Shown: positions 1 to 5,567 of the stretch, in pieces
Position numbering within the stretch: position 1 is the stretch's first letter
Layout: each line of letters begins with the position of its first letter
Source: Anaerolineae bacterium
GTDB lineage: Bacteria > Chloroflexota > Anaerolineae > B4-G1 > SLSP01
Length of the DNA: 5,986 nucleotides
Assembly: GCA_021107605.1 (NCBI GenBank)
Contig: JAIOSN010000253.1
Location: forward strand, 1 to 5,986
Direction: 5' to 3'
Notes under the pieces: model-generated
Databases searched by the model: none
What the model was told of the DNA's origin: nothing
The model's input: only the letters and a program-made list of their open reading frames with translations
Made by a program: the position numbers and the translations under genes

Positions 1-2
1 CG

Positions 3-1328
3 GCAGACGACGTCTCAAGCGTCGCGTTAGATGCCACGCTCGCATACAGAGGAAAACTTACGCCGGAAGAAACTTTATTGCACACGTCCCCCGCAACAAT
101 AAGAGAAATCTGGAATGGAGGAACAGAGAGTAACCGCTTGTATTTTGGTGATAACCTATCAGTGCTGGCTTACTTGCTCAGAGATCCTCAAATATGTGGA
201 CAGATCAAGTTGATTTACATTGACCCGCCGTTCGCCACTAACAAGGTTTACAAGTCACGCCAACAAGTTGAGGCTTACAGTGATACGCTCACTGGCGCAC
301 AATACATAGAATTTTTACGTCGCAGATTGATTTTGTTGCACCGGTTACTGGCCCAAGACGGTTCTATATATCTTCACCTTGATCAAAAAATGGTCTTCCA
401 CATTAAAATTATTATGGATGAGACATTCGGTAAGCAGAATTTCAGAAGCCTGATTACCCGTAGAAAGTGCAATCCCAAGAACTACACGCGGAAAACCTAC
501 GGCAATATCTCCGACCATATTTTGTATTATGCAAAGTCCACTCAACCGGTTTGGAATCGCGCATACATTCCCTGGTCAGAAGAACGAGCCGCGACAGAAT
601 ATCCTTACCTTGAAAAAAGCACCGGAAGACATTACAAGAAAGTACCCATCCATGCACCTGGTACTAGAAATGGTGCGACCGGGCGGAGTTGGCGCGGCAT
701 GCAGCCCCCTCCAGGTAAACACTGGCAATATACACCTGACCGGCTAGATGAATTCGACGCGCGCGGGGAGATATACTGGTCTGCAAATGGAAATCCACGA
801 CGCAAAGTATATCTAGACCAGAGCCACGGGATTCCTGTGCAGGATATCTGGTTGGATACCAGGGATGCCCACAATCAGATGATAAAGATCACAGGTTATC
901 CCACCGAGAAGACTCCAGACTTGCTAACGCGAATCATACAAGCCTCATCCAACGAAGGTGATCTGGTACTGGATTGCTTTGCCGGCGCTGGAACCACGCT
1001 GGCTGTTGCCTCTAATCTTGGTAGACACTGGATAGGCATAGATAACAGTTCTGAAGCTATGGCTACTATTCTCAGAAGATTTGTTCAGGGTTTAAAGCCG
1101 ATGGGGGATTTCGTAAACGCAGAGGAAACCGCAACTTCGATGCCTCTCTTTGATTTCGCTAGCGTTTCAAAGGAACAAAAAACTATTAGCCAAGAGAGCG
1201 AGCAAAATCAGATTATCAGTGATTTCACACTCTATTCGGTGGCAGCTTACAGCGAGCAATTTAGAGAAACAGTTGATCCAAGTGTAATCGACTTGTTGGA
1301 TGGCGGATGGAGCGATCGAGAGACTTGA
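3..1328 (+). CDS. Beta-class site-specific DNA methyltransferase (probable N6-adenine), 5'-truncated by window edge
   Basis: It would transfer a methyl group from S-adenosylmethionine to a base, probably adenine N6, in a specific DNA site, as part of a restriction-modification system or as an orphan enzyme. Counting from the TTG at 78, the target-base motif IV reads IDPPF (residues 48-52), EKTPDLLTRII (277-287) matches the motif X region, and the SAM-binding motif I reads LDCFAGAGTT (298-307). The order IV before I is the beta class (N6_N4_Mtase family), and DPPF rather than SPPY favours adenine. The frame stays open from 78 back to base 3 and reads like protein (AYRGKLTPEETLL), matching the segment that precedes this domain in relatives as I remember them. 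TTG 78 is therefore probably internal and the true start lies outside the window; 441 codons are visible. By eye its codons end in A/T more often than those of mrp, consistent with horizontal acquisition. No restriction subunit is visible. Confidence 0.9.
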   Translation, partial: ADDVSSVALDATLAYRGKLTPEETLLHTSPATIREIWNGGTESNRLYFGDNLSVLAYLLRDPQICGQIKLIYIDPPFATNKVYKSRQQVEAYSDTLTGAQYIEFLRRRLILLHRLLAQDGSIYLHLDQKMVFHIKIIMDETFGKQNFRSLITRRKCNPKNYTRKTYGNISDHILYYAKSTQPVWNRAYIPWSEERAATEYPYLEKSTGRHYKKVPIHAPGTRNGATGRSWRGMQPPPGKHWQYTPDRLDEFDARGEIYWSANGNPRRKVYLDQSHGIPVQDIWLDTRDAHNQMIKITGYPTEKTPDLLTRIIQASSNEGDLVLDCFAGAGTTLAVASNLGRHWIGIDNSSEAMATILRRFVQGLKPMGDFVNAEETATSMPLFDFASVSKEQKTISQESEQNQIISDFTLYSVAAYSEQFRETVDPSVIDLLDGGWSDRET

Positions 1329-1333
1329 CATAC

Positions 1334-1420
1334 ATGAACGACCAACGAACTGTTATCACTGGCGACGGCAACGTTGTAGGCGATGAGAGCACGGCTCAAG
1401 AGACCGGCCCGAGCTGCTAG
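1334..1420 (+). CDS. Tiny ORF (28 aa) with GDGNVVGD motif, possibly a truncated gene start
   Basis: This ATG lies five bases after the methyltransferase stop and opens 28 codons beginning MNDQRTVITGDGNVVGD and ending in TAG. I do not recognise a complete family. The segment I-T-G-D-G-N-V-V-G-D resembles the glycine/asparagine-rich leader (GxGNxVG repeats) found at the N-terminus of several bacterial signalling and conflict proteins, where it precedes coiled-coil or ATPase domains; that comparison is from memory. Only one repeat is present and the frame then closes, so it may be the surviving head of a larger gene that was deleted downstream, or a chance ORF. There is no good Shine-Dalgarno, only purines around 1308-1323, though translational coupling to the preceding stop is possible. 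A terminator-like hairpin starts two bases after its stop. Confidence 0.3.
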   Translation: MNDQRTVITGDGNVVGDESTAQETGPSC

Positions 1421-1421
1421 G

Positions 1422-1466
1422 ACAGACATCCGATTTCTTGCAGTCAGAAAACGGATGTCTGTTTTG
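1422..1466 (+). terminator. Rho-independent-terminator-like hairpin after the methyltransferase
   Basis: The 11-base arms ACAGACATCCG (1422-1432) and CGGATGTCTGT (1452-1462) are perfectly complementary around a 19-base loop. The stem can extend inward by TTT/AAA past one mismatch. A T-run, TTTTG, follows on the + strand, so it would end transcripts of the methyltransferase and the tiny ORF. The loop is longer than in a textbook terminator, and the element could instead be a copy of a dispersed palindromic repeat. The 123 bases from here to the glgC stop hold only weak 5-bp hairpins (for example ACGGC/GCCGT at 1546-1560). Confidence 0.5.
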
Positions 1467-1589
1467 CGGCCCCCACGTTCGGGCTAAGCAGGCCAGAGGT
1501 TAAAACCACAGGGCATCTACTTCGCAATGGTAGCCGCGAATTCCCACGGCCCAGAGCCGTCTGGCAAGGGCAGTCGCCAGGCTTCTTGT

Positions 1590-2852
1590 TCAGATAATCG
1601 TGCCTTCAGGAATAGTGACGCTTTTGGGGATGATGACAATGCCATCTTTGATAGTATAGCTCTTGGTCTCCGCATCGGGTTCGCCAGCATGATTTCTAAT
1701 CACCACGTTGCGCCCAATGCGGACGTTTTTATCTAAGATGGCAGCTTCTATCACGCTCCCGGCGCCCACTCCAATATCGGGCAAGCCTAGCTTTTTATTT
1801 TCTGCTTTCTCCGCCGCAGATTCATAGTAATCCGCCCCCAACATCACCACGCGATGAAGATGTACGCCTGACCGCACAATACTGCGTAGGCCCACCACAC
1901 TCTGCCGAATAGAAGATTGTTCAATAATTGTGCCCGGCGCCACGACGACTTTCCGTATGTCCGAATCTATGATGCGGCTACCAGGCAGGTAACGCGCGCG
2001 CGTGTAGATGGGCCAGTTCACATCGAAGAAATCAAAGGCGGGGTTAGGGGAAGCCAAATCCAAGTTCACTTCGTAGAAAGCCCGCATCGTTCCGATATCT
2101 TCCCAGTATCCCTCAAAGGGATAAGCATAGACCCGCATCCCCTTTTTGATAGCTGTCGGAATAATGTGATGCCCAAAATCGGAGCCGGATTCACCCAGCA
2201 AGGTATTGATCAATACCTCACTGCGGAAAACATAGATCCCCATGGAGCCCATATAGGGCGTATCGCCTTTCAAACTTTCCAAGCCATCCAACTCATCTAT
2301 GGGCGGTTTTTCCACAAAATTCTCTATCCGGCTCTCCTCATCCGCCTTGAGAATACCAAAACGCGACGTATCTTCAGCCCCCACCGGCTTAACGGCAATG
2401 GTAATATCGGCCTCATGCTCACGGTGAAAACGGATAAACTTAGAGTAATCCATGCGGTAAAGATGGTCCCCGGAGAGGATGATCAAATCCGTGGAATTCG
2501 GCACCTGAAGTTGAAAGAGCTGTTTACGCAAAGCGTCCGCTGTCCCTTGATACCAGCCCGCGCTCTTTGGTGTCTGTTCGGCGGCCAAAATCCGCACCCA
2601 GCCCTCAGAGAAGCTATCAAAGTGATAGGCGCGGGTGATGTGACGGTGCAGGGAGACCGAGTTGAACTGCGTCAATACATAGATGCGATTTATACCAGAG
2701 TGAATGCAGTTGCTAATAGGGACATCAATCAGACGATAGTGACCAGCCAGTGGCACCGCTGGCTTGGCCCGCAACTTGGTAAGCGGATAGAGCCGGGTCC
2801 CGGCCCCCCCGCCCAAAATCAATCCCAAAACCCCGTGCATGTCAGCTTTCAT
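1590..2852 (-). CDS. glgC: Glucose-1-phosphate adenylyltransferase (ADP-glucose pyrophosphorylase)
   Basis: It makes ADP-glucose and pyrophosphate from ATP and glucose-1-phosphate, the committed and usually allosterically controlled cytoplasmic step of bacterial glycogen synthesis. With the start at 2852 the protein is 420 residues, the usual length. Visible elements are the nucleotide-binding LGGGAGTRLYPLT (13-25) followed by RAKPAVPLAG (28-37), WYQGTADALR (100-109), SGDHLYRMDY (127-136) carrying the catalytic-type Asp129, FVEKP (179-183) with the glucose-1-phosphate-binding Lys182, GYWEDIGT (248-255), and a C-terminal left-handed beta-helix from about 280. Wording such as QFNSVSLHRHI and PIYTRARYLP is closer to cyanobacterial and plant enzymes than to E. 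coli GlgC. The frame is open 67 codons further upstream, but that stretch does not look like protein and lacks a ribosome site. The gene stands alone, convergent with the methyltransferase and divergent from the YhhN gene. Confidence 0.94.
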   Translation of the reverse strand: MKADMHGVLGLILGGGAGTRLYPLTKLRAKPAVPLAGHYRLIDVPISNCIHSGINRIYVLTQFNSVSLHRHITRAYHFDSFSEGWVRILAAEQTPKSAGWYQGTADALRKQLFQLQVPNSTDLIILSGDHLYRMDYSKFIRFHREHEADITIAVKPVGAEDTSRFGILKADEESRIENFVEKPPIDELDGLESLKGDTPYMGSMGIYVFRSEVLINTLLGESGSDFGHHIIPTAIKKGMRVYAYPFEGYWEDIGTMRAFYEVNLDLASPNPAFDFFDVNWPIYTRARYLPGSRIIDSDIRKVVVAPGTIIEQSSIRQSVVGLRSIVRSGVHLHRVVMLGADYYESAAEKAENKKLGLPDIGVGAGSVIEAAILDKNVRIGRNVVIRNHAGEPDAETKSYTIKDGIVIIPKSVTIPEGTII

Positions 2853-2860
2853 ACAACGAA

Positions 2861-2868
2861 TCCTCCCT
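2861..2868 (-). promoter_or_regulatory. Ribosome binding site that fixes the glgC start
   Basis: On the minus strand AGGGAGGA stands eight bases before the ATG at 2852. This decides for MKADMHGV as the N-terminus, against the longer open frame starting at 3053 and against the nearby ATG at 2840. Confidence 0.8.
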
Positions 2869-2928
2869 ACTGGGCAACCCAGCCTATGAGTGTTGCGTTG
2901 AATAAGTAAATGTGTTTTATGATGGCCT

Positions 2929-3288
2929 TTGAAAAATAGCGTGGTTATGTTTACCCACATTATAGAGAAAGCCAAGCAGAAAGCAACTGCTCTTGAGGAG
3001 AATCTCCAAATCGTTGACAGGCAGCTCAGACCGGTTATAGTAGTTTTCAACATACCAGGTACTGACCAGACCTCAGAGGTCTACTGCGACTCTAACCCGA
3101 AAGAAATCTACCGCAAATACGACGTACCATCTCAATATTCCGGGGCAGTTTTCACCCCAGAGGCACGGAGGGCCCCGGGCTTTTTATTTTTTCTCAGGGT
3201 TCTCTGTGTCTCCGGGGTGAGCATAACAGTAACTCCATGTTTCCCTCTACTTATTGAGAAGATACAATACGATATTGGTTGCTACTAG
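2929..3288 (+). CDS. Doubtful ORF (up to 119 aa), no recognised family
   Basis: The frame opens at TTG 2929 or ATG 2947 and neither has a Shine-Dalgarno. The first 75 or so residues are balanced and protein-like (EKAKQKATALEENLQIVDRQ, then RPVIVVFNIPGTDQ), with Tyr, Asn and Asp codons mostly ending in C. From about 3150 the frame reads through the inverted repeat at 3152-3220, where the sequence becomes hydrophobic and repeat-derived (PEARRAPGFLFFLRV). The probable glgC promoter lies inside its 5' end on the other strand. It may be a remnant of an older gene interrupted by the repeat, or a chance frame in the divergent intergenic region. No function is proposed. Confidence 0.2.
   Translation: MKNSVVMFTHIIEKAKQKATALEENLQIVDRQLRPVIVVFNIPGTDQTSEVYCDSNPKEIYRKYDVPSQYSGAVFTPEARRAPGFLFFLRVLCVSGVSITVTPCFPLLIEKIQYDIGCY
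2959..2986 (-). promoter_or_regulatory. Probable sigma-70-type promoter for glgC
   Basis: The minus strand carries a perfect TATAAT -10 box (2964-2959) with TTGCTT (2986-2981) 16 bases upstream as a weak -35, matching TTGACA only at its first three bases. Transcription would start near 2952, leaving a leader of about 100 bases before the glgC ATG. The -10 match is seen directly; its use is inferred. Confidence 0.4.
3152..3220. repeat. Imperfect 19-bp inverted repeat of the CACAGAG type
   Basis: Arms TCACCCCAGAGGCACGGAG (3152-3170) and CTCTGTGTCTCCGGGGTGA (3202-3220) pair at 16 of 19 positions. Two of the three exceptions become G-U pairs in RNA read from the + strand. The 31-base spacer is rich in T and contains GGCCCCGGGC followed by TTTTTATTTTTT. 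The arms resemble the CACAGAGRCACAGAG intergenic repeats scattered through many environmental bacterial genomes; that family match is from memory. It may act as a hairpin or terminator, or be a small non-autonomous element. Confidence 0.6.
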
Positions 3289-3340
3289 CCCCATTTTAGG
3301 AGACACCGGTGCTAGCGCACACCATCCCAGCACGAAAAAC

Positions 3341-3376
3341 GACTATATGACTATTGGACTAAAGACTACCCGACTA
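3341..3376 (+). repeat. Five phased GACTA units before the YhhN-type gene
   Basis: GACTA begins at 3341, 3349, 3357, 3364 and 3372, giving spacings of 8, 8, 7 and 8 bases. The intervening bases differ, so only the pentamer is kept. The series ends five bases before the ribosome site of the gene at 3396. It could be a protein-binding array, part of the mRNA leader, or a decayed microsatellite. Confidence 0.6.
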
Positions 3377-3380
3377 TTTC

Positions 3381-3387
3381 AAAGGAG
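3381..3387 (+). promoter_or_regulatory. Ribosome binding site of the YhhN-type gene
   Basis: AAAGGAG stands eight bases before the ATG at 3396, which supports that start. Confidence 0.75.
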
Positions 3388-3395
3388 TAACCCAC

Positions 3396-4031
3396 ATGTT
3401 AAGCACCCTTTCACTGAGCATCTTGATCTCAGCCAGCCTCGCTATCCACGCTGAATACAAACAGCGCGCGCGCCAACTTTATCTCTTCAAACCACTAACC
3501 ACAATCTTGATCTGGTACCTGGCTTTCCGGAGACCCGCTGGCGGGGCCGCGTTTTATCATTACGCCATCTTGATCGGGCTAGGGTTCTCGTTAGGCGGCG
3601 ATATACTCCTGATGTTTCCGCGACGTTACTTCCTCGCCGGCCTGGTGAGTTTCTTGCTGGGTCATCTGGCATACATCACCGCCTTCGCCTCAGTCAACGG
3701 CCCACAAATCTCACTCTGGTGGTTATTGCCCGGTCTCGGCTATGCCAGCGGCATTCTCCTTTTCCTCAGAGGGAGGTTAGAAGCCATGAAATACCCGGTG
3801 CTCGCGTACGTGTTAGTTATTCTCTTCATGGCCGGGCAAGCAGTGGATCTCTGGTCGGCAAGTCGCTCCCCGCTCGCTCTCTGCGGAGCCGGGGGCGCAT
3901 TACTCTTCCTCTTTTCAGATACAGCCCTCGCTATCAACCGTTTCCACCACCAATACCGGGATTCCCCGCTGGTGGTACTGGGGAGCTACTACTGCGCGCA
4001 ATGGTTGATCGCGCTTTCGATTGGGGGATAG
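3396..4031 (+). CDS. YhhN/TMEM86-family integral membrane protein (putative lysoplasmalogenase)
   Basis: The 211-residue product is almost entirely hydrophobic and has about seven or eight membrane segments. The N-terminal one (1-18) could pass for a signal sequence but is more likely the first helix. The family pattern is clear: FKPLTT (31-36), GLGFSLGGDILLMF (61-74), FLAGLVSFLLGHLAYITAF (79-97), GGALLFLFSDTALAINRF (166-183) and YYCAQWLIALS (198-208), with the conserved intramembrane Asp69, His90 and Asp175. Animal TMEM86 members hydrolyse the vinyl ether bond of lysoplasmalogen; the bacterial role is largely unproven, so the enzyme name is family-based inference. Length and start fit the family, with a good ribosome site eight bases upstream. 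It looks monocistronic, divergent from glgC and convergent with mrp. Confidence 0.85.
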   Translation: MLSTLSLSILISASLAIHAEYKQRARQLYLFKPLTTILIWYLAFRRPAGGAAFYHYAILIGLGFSLGGDILLMFPRRYFLAGLVSFLLGHLAYITAFASVNGPQISLWWLLPGLGYASGILLFLRGRLEAMKYPVLAYVLVILFMAGQAVDLWSASRSPLALCGAGGALLFLFSDTALAINRFHHQYRDSPLVVLGSYYCAQWLIALSIGG

Positions 4032-4073
4032 CAGAGAAATAATAAGAGTTGACTCCACTGAAAGAAGATATCT

Positions 4074-4104
4074 TACCGCAAAGACGCAAAGGACGCTAAG
4101 AAAA
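4074..4104. repeat. CGCAAAG-type short tandem/dispersed repeat
   Basis: CGCAAAGA, CGCAAAGGA and CGCTAAG follow each other, starting at 4077, 4085 and 4094, before an A/T-rich run. The wording matches an intergenic repeat (ACCGCAAAGACGCAAAGG) that I recall from several environmental phyla. It is non-coding. Confidence 0.65.
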
Positions 4105-4164
4105 AATTTAGTTTTAGGGTGAAAATATTTGCTCTTTAGGATTGCGCAGAGTCAAGCCAAAATC

Positions 4165-4226
4165 AACCGCGAATGGCGCGAATTAACGCGAAAAAATCAG
4201 TGCAATCTGTGTAATCTGTGGTGAAA
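4165..4226. repeat. Composite CGCGAAT / AATCTGTG dispersed repeat
   Basis: The left half has CGCGAA at 4168, 4177 and 4187 and the right half has AATCTGTG at 4204 and 4213, so both halves have a unit of 9-10 bases, with an A-run between them. The whole resembles the intergenic repeat that runs from AACCGCGAAT to AATCTGTGGTG, recalled from Chloroflexota and other genomes. It is non-coding. Confidence 0.7.
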
Positions 4227-4349
4227 AATTAACGTCGCGGTACACCAACTATGCAAAGTCTCAGAGACCCAAAATAATAAGAGTGCCGACTTCTGAGAGA
4301 AATCGTCACTCTGAGTTTGGTGTCCTGATTTGGGGAAGCTCGGGTTTTC

Positions 4350-5447
4350 CTAGTGTTCTGAGCTGCCTTTCACGGCCACGCCTTTTAGCTTAGCGCGCAG
4401 AGACTCTAGCGCCCCCTCGAACTCCGCCGATTCGTACCGCTCCACCTGCCCGGCGTCGCAGAGCCGCGAGAGTTCTGGGTCGATGGGCAATTGGGCCAAC
4501 AACTGTGTGTTGAAGGTCCGGGCCATTCCCGCCGCGTTCCCTTCCCCAAAAAGCGAGTATCTCTCTCCACAGTGCGGGCAGATAACGTAGCTCATATTCT
4601 CAACGATGCCCCAGATGCCAACCTTCATGTGTTCGGCCATGTTAGCAGCCTTGCGTACCACCATATCCGCCAAATCCTGCGGCGAGGTCACGATGACAAC
4701 ACCATCCACCGGCAAGGATTGCATCACGGTCAAGGCGGCGTCGGAAGTCCCTGGCGGCAAATCCACCACCAGCACATCCAGATCGCCCCAGAAAACATCG
4801 TTCCAGAACTGTTTGATGGCGCCCGAAATCAACGGGCCGCGCCAGATAACCGCCTCGTCCTTACGTTCCAACATCAAGTTGATGGACATGATCTTGACGC
4901 CCTGCTCGCTAATCGGGGGCACAATGCCCAACGGCCCCATCACCGGCGCATCGTCCACCCCAAAGAGCTTGGGAATGCTCGGCCCGGTGACGTCAGCATC
5001 CAGCACACCAACGCGCAACCCGTCTCGCCGCAGTCCCGCCGCCAGCAACGCCGCCGCCGTGGATTTCCCCACGCCGCCTTTGCCGCTCATCACAGCCACC
5101 ACCGCTTTGACGCGGTTCAGCTTGCCGGTTAGCGATCCTTGCTCTTGCGCCCCGGCGCCTGATTGCCCACGCAACGTATCCGTCATCCGTTTCTTCTCTT
5201 CCGCCGTCATCGTGGATAATTCGATCTGCACATCCAAACCATCCGCTAACGCCGCGACCTTTTCCTCCGCGTCCTTAGCAATAACGCCTTTCAGCGGGCA
5301 ATTGGGAATCGTCAGCGCAATCACCACTTTGACCCGCGAGCCAACAACCTTCACCTCGCGGACCATGCCTAATTCAACGATACTCCGCCCAATCTCGGGA
5401 TCCATCACCTTCTCTAACGCTTGTACCACTTGCTTCTTATTTAACAC
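4350..5447 (-). CDS. mrp: Mrp/NBP35-family iron-sulfur cluster carrier ATPase with DUF59 domain
   Basis: The product (365 aa, normal for the family) is a cytoplasmic P-loop ATPase that binds and hands on Fe-S clusters, also named ApbC. An N-terminal DUF59/MIP18 domain (about 1-80) carries VMDPEIGRSIVELGMV (14-29) and IPNCPL (47-52). After a linker comes the ATPase with the deviant Walker A GKGGVGKST (122-130), the switch segment LDADVTGPSIP (149-159), VVDLPPGTSD (227-236), and the cluster-binding CPHC (290-293) in ENMSYVICPHCG, ending with the usual LLAQLPIDPELS (316-327). No key residue is missing. The start is GTG, chosen because AAAGGAG lies six bases upstream and the first residues match the family. 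The deformylase remnant lies upstream on the same strand, 120 bases away, with a hairpin repeat between them, so joint transcription is uncertain. Confidence 0.95.
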   Translation of the reverse strand: MLNKKQVVQALEKVMDPEIGRSIVELGMVREVKVVGSRVKVVIALTIPNCPLKGVIAKDAEEKVAALADGLDVQIELSTMTAEEKKRMTDTLRGQSGAGAQEQGSLTGKLNRVKAVVAVMSGKGGVGKSTAAALLAAGLRRDGLRVGVLDADVTGPSIPKLFGVDDAPVMGPLGIVPPISEQGVKIMSINLMLERKDEAVIWRGPLISGAIKQFWNDVFWGDLDVLVVDLPPGTSDAALTVMQSLPVDGVVIVTSPQDLADMVVRKAANMAEHMKVGIWGIVENMSYVICPHCGERYSLFGEGNAAGMARTFNTQLLAQLPIDPELSRLCDAGQVERYESAEFEGALESLRAKLKGVAVKGSSEH

Positions 5448-5453
5448 TTACAA

Positions 5454-5460
5454 CTCCTTT
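5454..5460 (-). promoter_or_regulatory. Ribosome binding site supporting the GTG start of mrp
   Basis: On the minus strand AAAGGAG is followed by six bases and then GTG at 5447. This is the only well-placed site and decides for the non-ATG start. Confidence 0.8.
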
Positions 5461-5522
5461 GATTGAAATACATTAACGCTAACTTTTGTATGCCACCACA
5501 AGTAGCCATAATTTCCATATTG

Positions 5523-5557
5523 TGTTAGCCTAGCGAGGTATGGAAACCTCGGCTACA
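5523..5557. repeat. Hairpin repeat between the deformylase remnant and mrp
   Basis: TAGC GAGGT (5531-5539) pairs with ACCTC G GCTA (5546-5555) with one bulged G and a six-base loop. A competing fold pairs AGCC (5527-5530) with GGCT (5551-5554) and leaves TAGC bulged. No T-run follows directly on either strand, so a rho-independent terminator is doubtful. It looks like a copy of a dispersed palindromic element. Confidence 0.55.
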
Positions 5558-5567
5558 CTACCCTTAC

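Larger units (their letters stand above)
2853..3395. other. Divergent intergenic region between glgC and the YhhN-type gene
   Basis: This 543-base gap holds, in order, the glgC ribosome site and probable promoter, a doubtful + strand ORF, an imperfect inverted repeat (3152-3220), five phased GACTA units (3341-3376) and the ribosome site of the next gene. I saw no convincing -35/-10 pair for the + strand gene and no riboswitch-like fold. Confidence 0.6.
4032..4349. other. Convergent intergenic region made mostly of short repeats
   Basis: The 318 bases between the stops of the YhhN-type gene and mrp hold no gene. They contain a CGCAAAG-type repeat (4074-4104), a composite CGCGAAT/AATCTGTG repeat (4165-4226) and a 13-base perfect direct repeat, AAATAATAAGAGT, at 4037-4049 and 4272-4284 that brackets both. 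No clear rho-independent terminator was found for either flanking gene. Confidence 0.65.

Noticed and set aside
1561..1580. CTGGC/GCCAG hairpin after glgC as its terminator
   Set aside because: The stem is only five pairs with a ten-base loop and no T-run on the minus strand.
1917..2909. Long + strand open frame (330 codons) opposite glgC
   Set aside because: It lies antisense to nearly all of a gene with full GlgC motifs, has no ribosome site or family pattern, and its sequence is typical of an antisense shadow.
3172..3185. GCCC/GGGC followed by TTTTT as a rho-independent terminator
   Set aside because: Only one base would be left for the loop, which cannot form; the larger inverted repeat is the better explanation.
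3341..3376. Possible CRISPR array
   Set aside because: The repeated unit is five bases with 2-3 base gaps, far below any CRISPR repeat or spacer, and no cas gene is present.
3254..3454. 66-codon + strand frame overlapping the start of the YhhN-type gene
   Set aside because: It runs out of frame into a well-supported gene, has no ribosome site and shows no protein-like pattern.
4606..5466. Long + strand open frame (286 codons) opposite mrp, and another at 4491-5132
   Set aside because: Both are antisense to mrp; their Ser/Thr/Pro- or His/Arg-rich composition reflects the reverse complement of a GC-rich gene.
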